NCBI GenBank assembly: GCA_021809325.1
Contig: JAKBAE010000004.1
Location: 1 to 47,632 of the forward strand
Direction: 5' to 3'
DNA: 47,632 nucleotides
Source: a bacterium
Lineage (GTDB): Bacteria > Chlamydiota > Chlamydiia > Chlamydiales > SM23-39
Within the stretch, counting starts at the first letter, position 1, and each line of letters begins with the position of its first letter. Below, in pieces: positions 33,234-42,597 of the stretch. The notes below the pieces were generated by a model that saw nothing but the letters and a program-made list of their open reading frames with translations, did no database searches and was not told the origin of the DNA. The translations under genes were made by a program, and so were the position numbers.

Positions 33234-34601
33234 TCAAGGGAAAAGTTCGCGGATTGCGTCGTCGACCATCTCCACCTGTACAAGACGGATCTTTTCAGAC
33301 AAAGCCCCGGAGATTCCTTTGCAATTCCGTTTCGGGATGATGCAGCGGTGAAAGCCCATGTGGACAGCTTCTTTAAGGCGGGTTTCAACTCGGCTCACTC
33401 CCCTTACTTCACCTCCCAATCCAATCTCTCCGAGTACAATCGTGTCGGAAGGGATGGCGCGGTTCATAAAAGAAGAAGAAATAGCCATCGCAATGCCGAG
33501 ATCGATGGCAGGCTCTACAATCTTGAGACCGCCTGCAAGAGCGACAAATACGTCGCAGTGGTAAAGCGGATAGCCCACCCGTTTTTCTAAAACGGCTAGT
33601 AAAAGCCCAAGCCGGTTCTGATCGAGCCCCGTAGAGCGGCGGCTCGGTGTAGAAAACGCGGTCTTGGTGACGAGCGCCTGAATTTCAAGCAAAAAGGAGC
33701 GCGCCCCTTCCAATCCCGGCACGATGGCAGAGCCCGGCATCTCCTTCATCCTCTCTTGTAAAAAGACCTGCGATGGGTTCGGCACTTCAGCAAGCCCGCT
33801 CTCTTTCATCTGAAAAATCGCAATCTCGTCTGTCGGGCCGAAGCGGTTTTTGAGAGCGCGCAGCATCCGGAAGCCGTGCTGGCGGTCCCCTTCAAACTCA
33901 AAGACGGTGTCTACCAGGTGCTCAAGGACGCGAGGTCCGGCGAGCTCGCCGCTTTTAGTCACATGACCAACGAGAAAAGTCGTAATCCCCCTCCCTTTGG
34001 CTAAGTGCATAAACTCTGTTGCAATCTCGCGCACCTGCACGACCGAACCGGGCGAGGACGGGATTTCCGATTTGTAAACAATCTGGACCGAGTCGACGAT
34101 GATGGCATGGGGTTTGAGGTGTTCGATCTGCTCCAAAATGGCGCTGAAATGGGTTTCGCTTAGAAGGAAAAGATTGGCGTGATCAATCCCCAAACGAAGA
34201 GCTCTAAGCGATGTCTGCTCAGCCGACTCCTCGCCGCAGACATAGAGGATCGTCAGCCCCGTTTTTGCCAAGGAATCTGCAATCTGGAGCATCAGGGTCG
34301 ATTTACCGACCCCCGGCTCTCCTCCGACCAGGATCAAAGAACCTTCGACCATCCCGCCGCCAAAGAGGCGGTCCAGCTCCCCCATGCGCGTGCAAAGCCG
34401 CTTGCACTCTTTTGGATCAATCTCCCGAATCCGAAGGGGCCGTGCGCTTTGCCTTTTTTTTGACTCAAAGCGGGGCTTGGCCTCTTCCAGGCTCGTCTCT
34501 TCTATCAGCGTATTCCAGTTTTGGCACCCGGGGCAGCTTCCCGACCACTTTAACTGAGAATGGCCGCACTCGCGGCAAGCCCAGAGCACTTTTGTCTTCA
34601 C
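33234..34601 (-). CDS. radA: DNA repair protein RadA (Sms)
   Basis: A 455-residue RadA ATPase that promotes branch migration in recombinational repair. The N-terminal zinc finger uses C9, C12, C23 and C26 (CREC ... CPGC). Walker A GEPGVGKS lies at 94-101, and the RadA-specific KNRFG motif lies in ALKNRFGPTDE. A C-terminal Lon-like domain follows, with DLGIAMAISSS. The start overlaps the rnc stop by four bases (ATGA), so the two are coupled. C. trachomatis has the same rnc-sms pair followed by hemC (recalled). Confidence 0.96.
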   Translation of the reverse strand: MKTKVLWACRECGHSQLKWSGSCPGCQNWNTLIEETSLEEAKPRFESKKRQSARPLRIREIDPKECKRLCTRMGELDRLFGGGMVEGSLILVGGEPGVGKSTLMLQIADSLAKTGLTILYVCGEESAEQTSLRALRLGIDHANLFLLSETHFSAILEQIEHLKPHAIIVDSVQIVYKSEIPSSPGSVVQVREIATEFMHLAKGRGITTFLVGHVTKSGELAGPRVLEHLVDTVFEFEGDRQHGFRMLRALKNRFGPTDEIAIFQMKESGLAEVPNPSQVFLQERMKEMPGSAIVPGLEGARSFLLEIQALVTKTAFSTPSRRSTGLDQNRLGLLLAVLEKRVGYPLYHCDVFVALAGGLKIVEPAIDLGIAMAISSSFMNRAIPSDTIVLGEIGLGGEVRGVSRVETRLKEAVHMGFHRCIIPKRNCKGISGALSEKIRLVQVEMVDDAIRELFP

Positions 34602-35314
34602 ATCTTCTCCTGCTCAATTTGGGCAAGGGCCTCTTGGGCCGCCATCTGCTCCGCCTGCTTCTTTGATAAGCCGGTCCCCTTGCCGAGATCGCGCTCGCCT
34701 AAAGAAACTGCAACATGAAATAGCTTCGCATGATCAGGGCCGCTCTCCTCCACAACCCGATAGACGGGAGGCTTTCCAAAACGGCGCTGCGAATAGTCTT
34801 GCAGCTCTGCTTTGTAATTGCGGGGCGGGCTTCCGATCGCCTCTTCAATCTCAGCCTCAAAATGCGTAGAGATAAATGAGCGGACTATATTGAGCCCGCC
34901 GTCGAGATACATCGCTCCAACGAGGGCTTCAAACACATCGGCGAGGATCGATCCTTTCGTTTGGCCGACGCTCAGCCTCTCCCCTCTGCCAAGAAGAATG
35001 AAATCGCCCACTCCTAGTTTCTGCAAATACCTTGCACACGAAGCCGCATCGACAAGTCGCGAGCGAAGCTGCGATAGCTCGCCTTCTTGAGAAGCCGGCA
35101 GCCGCCGGTAAAGATAATCTGCCATCGCGAGGCCTAAAACCGAGTCGCCCAAAAACTCTAGCCTCTCATTGTGCTCTCCCATCCATTCCCGGTGCTCGTT
35201 GACAAAAGAACGGTGGACGAACGCGAGGATTAGCAAATTTTTATTTTCAAAAACAACCCCTAAACGCTCTTCAATCAGCTCAATTTTTTGTTTCAAATCT
35301 TCATGTGACAACAT
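34598..35314 (-). CDS. rnc: Ribonuclease III
   Basis: A 238-residue double-stranded RNA endonuclease involved in rRNA and mRNA processing. The signature NERLEFLGDS (49-58) carries the metal-binding acidic residues, and a second acidic cluster ADVFEALVGAMYLD follows near 125-138. The double-stranded RNA-binding domain covers about 165-235 (NYKAELQDYSQRRF ... GKGTGLSKKQAEQMAAQEAL). It is translationally coupled to radA and divergent from dapL. Confidence 0.97.
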   Translation of the reverse strand: MLSHEDLKQKIELIEERLGVVFENKNLLILAFVHRSFVNEHREWMGEHNERLEFLGDSVLGLAMADYLYRRLPASQEGELSQLRSRLVDAASCARYLQKLGVGDFILLGRGERLSVGQTKGSILADVFEALVGAMYLDGGLNIVRSFISTHFEAEIEEAIGSPPRNYKAELQDYSQRRFGKPPVYRVVEESGPDHAKLFHVAVSLGERDLGKGTGLSKKQAEQMAAQEALAQIEQEKM

Positions 35315-35388
35315 GGCTTGTTGTTATAGCCTAAATGGTCAGTTTTCAGCCATTGCCGAATTTCAAGGGGTTGAGTAAACTAGGCCCC

Positions 35389-36615
35389 ATGGCCAACCTC
35401 AATCCCCATCTCGAAAAGCTCTCGAGCTACTTTTTTTTTCAAGATGTCGATCAAAAAATCAAAGCTCTGCAGACCAAAAACCCGCAAGCGATCCTCCTAA
35501 ACCTTGGTCTTGGGGATATCACAAAACCTCTCACGCCCCATCTTCTTTCGGCCCTCTGCAGCGCCTCCCAGGAAATGGGGGATAAAAACACCTGCACTGG
35601 CTACGGCCCCACCCAAGGGTACCCGTTTTTGAGAGAAACGATCCTCTATGGAGAGTATCGCAATCTCGGCATCTCGGCAGATGAGATCTTTATCTCCTCG
35701 GGAGCGAAATGCGACCTCGCCCACCTCCAAGAGCTCTTTGCCCTCGAATCGAAGATCGGCGTAACCGACCCAACCTATCCCGTATTTCTCGATGCGAACG
35801 TAATGGCCGGCCGGACAAACTTTTGGTCGGAAAATGATGAGTGCTATGATGGGTTCCTCCCTATTACTTGCCTAGAAGAGAACGAGTTTCTGCCCTTACC
35901 CCCAAAAACCGGATGCGACCTTGTCTACCTCTGCTCTCCCAACAATCCAACAGGAGCGGCCCTCACCCGGAAGGAGCTGAGGAAGTGGGTTGACTGGGCT
36001 CTCGAGCACCGAAGCGTCCTTCTCTATGACGGAGCTTATGAAGCCTACATATCTTCGGAGGATTGTCCTCATAGCATCTACGAGATTGAAGGGGCAAGAG
36101 AGGTTGCCATCGAAATCCGTTCCTTTTCCAAGTCGGCCGGTTTTACAGGCTTGCGCTGCTCATATACCGTCATCCCCAAAACTCTTTTAGCAACTTTGAA
36201 CGGCCGCGAAACTTCTTTGCACTCCTACTGGAAAAGGCGCCAAGATTTGAAATTTGGGGGCGTTCCTTATCCAATCCAAAAATGCGCAGCGGCAATCTAC
36301 TCTCCCGAAGGACAAACCGAAGTCAAAGAGCGCATCAGGATCTACCAAGAACAAACCCAGTTTCTTCTCGAAGGGCTCAAAAAGATAGGCCTCACCGTCT
36401 TTGGCGGGATCAACGCACCATATATCTGGTGTAAAACACCGCAAAATATGAGTTCATGGGACTTTTTTAATTATCTTTTGGAAAAAGCCCACGTCATCTG
36501 CATTCCGGGCAAAGGCTTTGGCAAATCGGGCGAAGGATACGTCCGTTTTTCTTCTTTCAATAACCCGCAGGTTCTCGCAGAAGGGCTTCTCCGCATCAAA
36601 CAAACGGCTATCTAA
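35389..36615 (+). CDS. dapL: LL-diaminopimelate aminotransferase
   Basis: A 408-residue fold-type I PLP enzyme that makes LL-diaminopimelate from tetrahydrodipicolinate in one step, the DapL route known from Chlamydiae and plants. The ATG at 35389 gives MANLNPHLEKLSSYFFFQDV, which fits the family's N-terminus; the frame's ATG at 35335 is upstream. Motifs: LGLGDITKPL, YGPTQGYPFLRE, CSPNNPTGA, YDGAYEAYI, and the PLP lysine K248 in RSFSKSAGFTGLR. The product serves lysine and peptidoglycan synthesis. The following gene starts two bases after the stop. Confidence 0.95.
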   Translation: MANLNPHLEKLSSYFFFQDVDQKIKALQTKNPQAILLNLGLGDITKPLTPHLLSALCSASQEMGDKNTCTGYGPTQGYPFLRETILYGEYRNLGISADEIFISSGAKCDLAHLQELFALESKIGVTDPTYPVFLDANVMAGRTNFWSENDECYDGFLPITCLEENEFLPLPPKTGCDLVYLCSPNNPTGAALTRKELRKWVDWALEHRSVLLYDGAYEAYISSEDCPHSIYEIEGAREVAIEIRSFSKSAGFTGLRCSYTVIPKTLLATLNGRETSLHSYWKRRQDLKFGGVPYPIQKCAAAIYSPEGQTEVKERIRIYQEQTQFLLEGLKKIGLTVFGGINAPYIWCKTPQNMSSWDFFNYLLEKAHVICIPGKGFGKSGEGYVRFSSFNNPQVLAEGLLRIKQTAI

Positions 36616-36616
36616 A

Positions 36617-37201
36617 ATGCAAATGCATCTCACAGCACAGCAAATACGTCTCTACGCCCAATGCGGCTGGATCGAATTTGAGGAGTTTTTTTCTCAAGAC
36701 CAATGTCAAAAGCTTTTGCAAGAGATCAAACAGATCCTTCAAAAACGAGGAGAAAGAAGAGCTCATTCGCCTGAGGCGCTTTACAAAATAGGCCGCGACT
36801 TATGGCAGGACAGTAAACACTTGCAACAGCTCTTTTGCTCCAAGCTCTTTAGCGCCGCCGCTTCGACTTTGAGCGGCAAAAACCCCTTGCAGCTCGCGTG
36901 CGATCAGTGGATTCCCGAAGGGATGAGTTTTTCTCCGCTGAATATGGAGGCCCACTTAAGCTTGCAGGGACTCGTCTGCGGCTGTTTGCTCTCGATCGAT
37001 GGAGACAAAGCCGGCCACGTCCGTTTCTGCCACCCAAACCGGCTTCCGCTTTTTGAAAAGCAAGCGCAGCTTCTTATCGCCTACGGCAGCCTGCAAACGG
37101 TCTACATCCGCAATCCTCAAGATCCGAACAACCCGAGCCTCAAAGATCTAGGCTACAATTTTGGCGACCGTCTCCATCCAAAAACCCATCCTCTTTGCTG
37201 A
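36617..37201 (+). CDS. Conserved hypothetical protein, degenerate PhyH-like fold
   Basis: A 194-residue protein that starts at the ATG at 36617, directly after dapL. Its N-terminus LTAQQIRLYAQCGWIEFEEF, then FSQDQCQKLLQEI, has the pattern with which phytanoyl-CoA dioxygenase (PhyH) proteins begin, and a later segment (GCLLSIDGDKAGHVRFCHPN) resembles the family's core strands. The iron-binding HxD...H triad is not evident, so it may be a non-catalytic relative. A hypothetical gene also follows dapL in C. trachomatis (recalled). Its last 62 bases overlap the convergent gene at 37140. Confidence 0.65.
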   Translation: MQMHLTAQQIRLYAQCGWIEFEEFFSQDQCQKLLQEIKQILQKRGERRAHSPEALYKIGRDLWQDSKHLQQLFCSKLFSAAASTLSGKNPLQLACDQWIPEGMSFSPLNMEAHLSLQGLVCGCLLSIDGDKAGHVRFCHPNRLPLFEKQAQLLIAYGSLQTVYIRNPQDPNNPSLKDLGYNFGDRLHPKTHPLC

Positions 37202-37391
37202 CAAGCACCCCCATTTTTTGCAGCTCGCCTGCTACCATGGCCAAGATCTTCTTTTTGGAAACGTTTCTTTTTCCAAGGATCTCATCGGTAATCTTATCTG
37301 CAAGCAGCTGCACCTCTAGTTGCGTGAGCGCAGCCATCGCCTGCGTTTGAACACCTGATTCCTGCATAGAATCCGCATATTGCATTGTCAT
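37140..37391 (-). CDS. Small hypothetical protein
   Basis: An 83-residue protein with a strong ribosome-binding site (GGAGGGGGC) four bases before the ATG at 37391. An in-frame ATG two codons later is an alternative. The sequence is helical (ALTQLEVQLLADKITDEILG, then KKKILAMVAGELQKMG), with an Asp/Gly-rich tail that is encoded opposite the end of the PhyH-like gene. I recognise no family. The good start signal argues that it is real despite the overlap. Confidence 0.55.
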   Translation of the reverse strand: MTMQYADSMQESGVQTQAMAALTQLEVQLLADKITDEILGKRNVSKKKILAMVAGELQKMGVLVSKEDGFLDGDGRQNCSLDL

Positions 37392-37466
37392 GCCCCCTCC
37401 AAAGATAGGGTTAAAATAGTGATGCGGAAAGGGTAAATAAATTTTTAAATTTTTACAAAGAAAATC

Positions 37467-38153
37467 TTACAACTCGATGTCCATCATCCGATCGCTCAGC
37501 GATGCCATAATGGCGGCTGAAATGACAATCGGATCCAAAAAATGGGACTTGATCGGACAGCCGGGAAATTTCTCAAAAAGCCTCCCCTCAATATCGGCTC
37601 GAACAGATGGAGGAAGAGAAGAGTAGATGCGTAAGCCTTTTCCTCGAAAGACCTCTTCAGCGGCTTGGCACTGTTTTAAAAGAGAGCCCAAGGTCTTCTT
37701 CAAAACTGCCGCTGTCTTCGGATCGGCTTTCGCAATTTTTTGCTCTAAACGGAACCGGAGATTATTTTGAAACGAATCGAGTTTGAGCTCTTCGGTTTGA
37801 GGAAAAGTAAATTGAAAATGGAGCTGTTCAAGACGGTCCTTTAAATCTGATAAGTCCTCCCTTAAAAAGGCAGTCGACGGAATGGAGAGAGAAAAAACCT
37901 CTTGCTGTAGTTTGTCGAGCCGCAAAGCGATCTCGATAGGCTCGAGATGATTCATAGAAATGGCAAGCTCGGATGTTTCCTTTCGAAGATCGGAGATCTC
38001 CCGATTGAGGGCAATTTCAGATCGCTCGAGCTTGCCTAGCTGCTCGATTGCCCTCTCTAAAAGATAGCCGCCCCACCCTTCCCTCTCAGACAGCTCTTCA
38101 ATGGCCCCTAATACCTCTTCCCGAGTTTCCACAGAAAACGAACCAATAGCCAA
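37467..38153 (-). CDS. Hypothetical coiled-coil protein
   Basis: A 228-residue, highly charged protein of unknown family. Residues about 30-130 show heptad-like leucine/glutamate patterns (LLERAIEQLGKLERSEIALN, then REISDLRKETSEL), and the second half is helical with an IYSSLPPSVRADIEGRLFEK segment near 170-190. No signal peptide or membrane helix. It lies 66 bases upstream of hemG on the same strand. It could be a secreted effector or chaperone-like protein, but nothing specific supports either. Confidence 0.6.
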   Translation of the reverse strand: MAIGSFSVETREEVLGAIEELSEREGWGGYLLERAIEQLGKLERSEIALNREISDLRKETSELAISMNHLEPIEIALRLDKLQQEVFSLSIPSTAFLREDLSDLKDRLEQLHFQFTFPQTEELKLDSFQNNLRFRLEQKIAKADPKTAAVLKKTLGSLLKQCQAAEEVFRGKGLRIYSSLPPSVRADIEGRLFEKFPGCPIKSHFLDPIVISAAIMASLSDRMMDIEL

Positions 38154-38220
38154 AACCCCTCCTAAATATTATTAAACACATCTCACCACACTATTATTAT
38201 AAACTATCTCGAAAGAAACT

Positions 38221-39456
38221 TCAATCCCGAAACATTTTTTCGAAAAAAAGATTTGTCATTTTTTCAGATCTTTCAACACACTGTTCTACAGCCGGGCCAT
38301 CGATATAATTGCCCAAAAGATAGAAGCGGTCCAAAGACGCTGCCCAAGAAAGGATCTCCTTTTTTTGCCCCACCCCTAGTTGCGGGATAGCCAGATCTCT
38401 CCGATGGATTTCCATCTGATCAGGAACTGAGCTCACCCGCAGATGGCGCATCAAGGCATCGAGCACTACCCTTTTGGGATCCGGAGCGCTTCCTCGAACC
38501 ATGGCCGTCAATCTACAGCTAGAGCCTCCAAAGATCTCCGAATCAAAAATCATCCCCAACAACGCTTCTTCTTCCGAGCTTGGCACAAGATAGCCATATC
38601 CTTTTTTCGGCATTGCAAGATCGGCAAACCCTAAATTAACCAACGTCAATGAAACCGATTCAATAGGCGGCATCGTTGGCAGAAGAGTCCTGAGAGCATG
38701 GGCAGGAAGGGCCGGAAAAACTACATCGGCATAGATGCTCCCTTTTCCCGTCTCCACCCGCCAGCCTTTGTTTTCTTTAGCCACAGCCAAAACTTCCGCT
38801 CCGAGAATGAGATTTGCACTCAAAGAGGCACCAAGCACATCGATTAGTCTTTGCATCCCTCCTTGCAAAGTAAAGAGAGTCCCCGGAAACTGCTGCTTCT
38901 TTTTCCTTTGCAGCACGCTTAAGAGAAGAGATCCGTAGCGCTGTTCCATCTCAACGAGCTTAGGAAAACACGCTTCCATGCTCAGTGTGCGGCTGTCGCC
39001 GGCAAAAACCCCAAGAGTAATTGGATCAAAAAATAGCTCTGCGATCTTCGATCCAAACCTACGGGATGCAAAAGTGTGGATCGTTTCTTCACCGGAGCCT
39101 TTGGGAACGAACGGTTCGAGCAAAAGGCGCCAAGCATGGGGCAAAAAAAGAGAGGAGGCGCTTTTCAATCGGCCCCGATGCCAAAGATAGCGCGTCTTTG
39201 CGCTTTTCTTGGAAAAGAGAAGATCTTTTTCTAATCCTACCTCGGCAATCAAGTTCAAAAGAATAGGAGATCTGGCTGCGCTAAAAGTACGGGGGCCTCG
39301 TTCAAAAAGAAAATCTCCCGATTGTCCCGTTTCAATCCAACCGCCAAGCCGGGGCGATTTTTCTAAAAGGGTGATTTCAATATCAGGATGCAGCTTTGAG
39401 AGACGCCACGCCGCCGACAAACCGGAAATTCCGCCGCCTAAAATCAGGGCCTTCAT
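38221..39456 (-). CDS. hemG: Protoporphyrinogen oxidase (HemY-type)
   Basis: A 411-residue flavoprotein that oxidises protoporphyrinogen IX, the penultimate haem step. The FAD-binding motif LGGGISGLSAAWRLSK lies at 6-21. LGGWIETGQSGDFLFERGPR and FTLQGGMQRLIDVLGASL are characteristic of oxygen-dependent PPOX, and the C-terminus has YLLGNYIDGPAVEQCVE. It overlaps hemN by four bases (ATGA), so both are made from one transcript. The hemN-hemG order is the one found in C. trachomatis (recalled). Confidence 0.93.
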   Translation of the reverse strand: MKALILGGGISGLSAAWRLSKLHPDIEITLLEKSPRLGGWIETGQSGDFLFERGPRTFSAARSPILLNLIAEVGLEKDLLFSKKSAKTRYLWHRGRLKSASSLFLPHAWRLLLEPFVPKGSGEETIHTFASRRFGSKIAELFFDPITLGVFAGDSRTLSMEACFPKLVEMEQRYGSLLLSVLQRKKKQQFPGTLFTLQGGMQRLIDVLGASLSANLILGAEVLAVAKENKGWRVETGKGSIYADVVFPALPAHALRTLLPTMPPIESVSLTLVNLGFADLAMPKKGYGYLVPSSEEEALLGMIFDSEIFGGSSCRLTAMVRGSAPDPKRVVLDALMRHLRVSSVPDQMEIHRRDLAIPQLGVGQKKEILSWAASLDRFYLLGNYIDGPAVEQCVERSEKMTNLFFEKMFRD

Positions 39457-40814
39457 ATCAATTTTGCGTGGTGGTCTTCCGGTTTCAAATAGGAATCGAA
39501 GGCGGCTGCAATCAGCCGGATAAAGAGCTGTCCCATCTCGGTCGGAAGCAGTTTTTCTTCGCTCTCTTCAAGCAGCCCTTCAGACTTCAGCTCTTCTATC
39601 GCCTTCCTCTCAAAAGCAAAATGGGCATCGAACGATCGGCCAAAGAGAGCTTGGAACTCTTTTTTATCCAGCTCGAAATGGCACATCAATGTCTGGATCA
39701 CCCAACGGCGCAGCTTGTCTTCTTCTCCTAAAACAAATCCGCGAAAGACGGGGAATCGTCCTTGCTCGATCTCGCGCGTCCACTCTTCAAGACTTTTCGC
39801 ATTTTGTAAAAAGACCGAATCGATAAATCCAATCGAAGAGACCCCAAAACCTAAGAGGTCGTCTGCTAATTTCAGCGAATAGCCCTGAAAATTACGCCAC
39901 AGCGTTTTTTGATGAAGCGCTTGAGTAAGCGGGTCTTCAGGGAGGGAAAAATGGTCCATCCCAATGCCGACATAGCCCGCATTTTGAAAAATGGAGCGAG
40001 CTTCGACATAAATCCTGAATTTATCTTGCGTAGACGGTTCCGCATCTTCAGGCATCGCCTTTTGATGCGCTTTGAGCCAGGGCACTTTGGCATAAGAGAA
40101 AAACGCGATCCGATCCGGGCGCATTTCTGCAATCCGGATTGCCGTTTTTCTAAAGCGCTCCGGAGTTTGATGGGGAAGACCATAAATCAGATCGACATTG
40201 ATCCCCTCAAAACCAATCTCGCGCGCCATTCGAAACGTTGCAACGCTCATCTCTTCGCTCTGGCGGCGGCGGACAGTCTCTTGCACGAGAGGATCGAGGT
40301 CCTGCACGCCGAAGCTGACCCGGTTAAATCCGACTTTTTTGAGATGGCAGAGCTTTTCTCCCCCATCTTCGTATACCGTCCTCGGATCGATCTCGATGGC
40401 GATCTCCGCCTGAGGGTCGATAGAAAAAAAGCGGTGAACGGCATCAAAGATCCGATCGAATTCATCCGATGAGAGCAAAGTCGGCGTCCCTCCGCCGAAA
40501 TGGATCTGCGTTACGTTTCTTTTGCTTGAAAAGGCAGAGGCTGCCAATGCGATTTCTTTCAAAAGCAAATCGACATAAGCAGCCTTTTTTTCGGGGCGGC
40601 GGTTCAAAATCACAAAACAGCCGCAATAAAGGCACATCGTTTTGCAAAAAGGGATATGGAAATAAAGGGAAAGAGGACGCTGACTCGTATCGTAGCGCTT
40701 CAAAGCGCCCGTCACTTCAGTAAGTCCCAAAGGATAAAACTGCAGAGCTGTCGGATAGCTCGTATAGCGCGGAACCGGGCGGTTCCATTGCATCAACTTC
40801 TGAGATAGTTCCAC
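39453..40814 (-). CDS. hemN: Oxygen-independent coproporphyrinogen III oxidase
   Basis: A 453-residue radical SAM enzyme that decarboxylates coproporphyrinogen III. The cluster motif HIPFCKTMCLYCGC (about 53-66) has the HemN-specific CxxxCxxCxC pattern. Other landmarks are RYTSYPTA at the N-terminus, HFGGGTPTLL, and INVDLIYGLPHQT. The full HemN C-terminal domain is present, so it is true HemN rather than HemW. With HemCD and HemG it shows haem synthesis in this organism. Confidence 0.95.
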   Translation of the reverse strand: MELSQKLMQWNRPVPRYTSYPTALQFYPLGLTEVTGALKRYDTSQRPLSLYFHIPFCKTMCLYCGCFVILNRRPEKKAAYVDLLLKEIALAASAFSSKRNVTQIHFGGGTPTLLSSDEFDRIFDAVHRFFSIDPQAEIAIEIDPRTVYEDGGEKLCHLKKVGFNRVSFGVQDLDPLVQETVRRRQSEEMSVATFRMAREIGFEGINVDLIYGLPHQTPERFRKTAIRIAEMRPDRIAFFSYAKVPWLKAHQKAMPEDAEPSTQDKFRIYVEARSIFQNAGYVGIGMDHFSLPEDPLTQALHQKTLWRNFQGYSLKLADDLLGFGVSSIGFIDSVFLQNAKSLEEWTREIEQGRFPVFRGFVLGEEDKLRRWVIQTLMCHFELDKKEFQALFGRSFDAHFAFERKAIEELKSEGLLEESEEKLLPTEMGQLFIRLIAAAFDSYLKPEDHHAKLI

Positions 40815-40884
40815 AAGATCTCCAAAGGCTCTTTTGCCAGGATGGAGATCTCAAAATTATTCTACAACCAAAAAACTGAATCTA

Positions 40885-42597
40885 TCACACCCGTTTGGAT
40901 TGAAGAGGAAGCTGAATCTCCCCTGTGAGAATATCAGTGATCCTCAAATAGTTTTGATCAGGATCTTTTGGGAATTGAAATTTGATTTTGCGCCCGACAG
41001 GATTGCTCGAAACCCACGCCCCCTCATCCGGCAGATAAAGACAGGGATAGCTATGTTTCTCATCGTCTTCTCGCAAATAGAGACGCCCGCCTCTTTCGCT
41101 AAATGTATAGGTCGGATGATCCTTCGGATTCTCCTCGTTTTTGTACACCCCTTTGATCGCCAAAACCGCCTCTTTACCAGGCTGCCTTTGAGCCAACTCA
41201 TTTGATTTCACTTGCTGGGTAACAAGACAAAAATCGCTATAAATCGCCCTTCTGCCATCGTCTCTAGAAATCACAAACCACTTGCTCCCCTCTTTCTCGC
41301 GATACCCTCTAATCCCCCGCGCATCCAGGGATGCATCGCGAATCAGGGTATGTTTCATCCCGTTGCAAGAACAAAGGATTGTGTCCGGGAAATTTTCGGC
41401 AAATGGATCGACATTCGTAGCCAGATAAGCATTGCCTTGGAAAAGAAACTCGCTATCCGGAAGGAAAAAATCAAGGGCATAGACAGGTTCTTCGTAGCCA
41501 TCCGGAATCGAGGCGCACTCCTTCAAAGAAGAAATGAACCGCTGTTCGTCCGGTTTAGGTCCAAGGGCACAAGAATCGCACATCGCAACCAATCCCGGAT
41601 CTCCAGCTTGAATGGGAAAGACTACTGCCGCAGTCACATCCTGCTCTCTTCCTCCCATTATCTCCCGATTCATCCCAAAATGTTGGATAAAAGGCAGATT
41701 GGCAACACATCCCAATCCATAGTGCTGCAACAGATCGCGGGGTTTCAGCATGGTTTTTTGCCAATCGACGCCAAAGCTCTGTTCCAAGGAATTCCCGTTG
41801 CAATCGGCATTCCTTTGCAAAGAGGAGGCCACTTGAAGAAGATCTTGTATAGAAGAGCTCATATTTCCTGCGCCGGATTGGATGATATCGCCTGTTGGGC
41901 CGGGAGCAAAAAACGACTCCTTCAAACCGAAAATCTCTTCAAAAACTTCTTTTTTTATGATTTCGGAAAAAGGCAAAGACTGTGATGAATGACGGTTATA
42001 AAAAACCTCCATCATCAAACACGCGAAAGCAACACCGCCGTTGCTATACTCGCCAAAACCGTCGCCCGGCTGGCTTTCATGCTTGTATTTTCGCCCAACC
42101 TCGCTCTCTTGGATAAAACGGTCTTGCAGAAAAGAGAGGGCCGGCCCCCTGGGATCTTGCTCGCGGCAATGATCATCGCCTTCTAACCCGGAAGTATGCG
42201 AGAGAAGCTGCTCCAAGGTCATTTTTCGGGCAGCTTTCGGATCTTCAAAGAGACTATCCACTAGCTGATTGGGCAAAAATGGTTCTATCTCTTCCAGGCG
42301 GGTTTGCAGGCCATTGGGTAAAAACCCCTTGTTTATGAGCTTGAGAGCTAAAAAAGTAGTAAAGGTCTTACTCACCGATCCTACACGATGCACTCCATAT
42401 GGATCATCCGTTTTTCCCAGCCTCTCGATTTGTGTAGAGCCACCCGGAAGAAGGATGCCAACCTCCGCATGATGTTCCTTTTGCCTATCAAGCAGATCAT
42501 ACGCAAGCGCCGCAGCCGTGATATCGGCCTTTGGGGTATCTGACGCCTGGGAGCCAAAGGGCAATAAAGAACTCGCACTAGAAACAAATGAAGCCAT
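40885..42597 (-). CDS. Serine hydrolase, beta-lactamase family, with C-terminal extension
   Basis: A 570-residue protein. The serine hydrolase domain occupies about 25-385, with the nucleophile motif SVSK (S74, K77), the YSN triad (184-186), the family segment LLSHTSGLEG and HFG (306-308) in place of KTG. Residues 385-570 form a beta-rich tail (lipocalin or DUF3471-like in outline; I cannot name it). The first 25 residues are not a clear signal peptide. Unlike the enzyme at 13834, the extra domain is C-terminal, so the two are not a simple recent duplication. Candidate roles are peptidoglycan trimming or an effector esterase. Confidence 0.82.
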   Translation of the reverse strand: MASFVSSASSLLPFGSQASDTPKADITAAALAYDLLDRQKEHHAEVGILLPGGSTQIERLGKTDDPYGVHRVGSVSKTFTTFLALKLINKGFLPNGLQTRLEEIEPFLPNQLVDSLFEDPKAARKMTLEQLLSHTSGLEGDDHCREQDPRGPALSFLQDRFIQESEVGRKYKHESQPGDGFGEYSNGGVAFACLMMEVFYNRHSSQSLPFSEIIKKEVFEEIFGLKESFFAPGPTGDIIQSGAGNMSSSIQDLLQVASSLQRNADCNGNSLEQSFGVDWQKTMLKPRDLLQHYGLGCVANLPFIQHFGMNREIMGGREQDVTAAVVFPIQAGDPGLVAMCDSCALGPKPDEQRFISSLKECASIPDGYEEPVYALDFFLPDSEFLFQGNAYLATNVDPFAENFPDTILCSCNGMKHTLIRDASLDARGIRGYREKEGSKWFVISRDDGRRAIYSDFCLVTQQVKSNELAQRQPGKEAVLAIKGVYKNEENPKDHPTYTFSERGGRLYLREDDEKHSYPCLYLPDEGAWVSSNPVGRKIKFQFPKDPDQNYLRITDILTGEIQLPLQSKRV

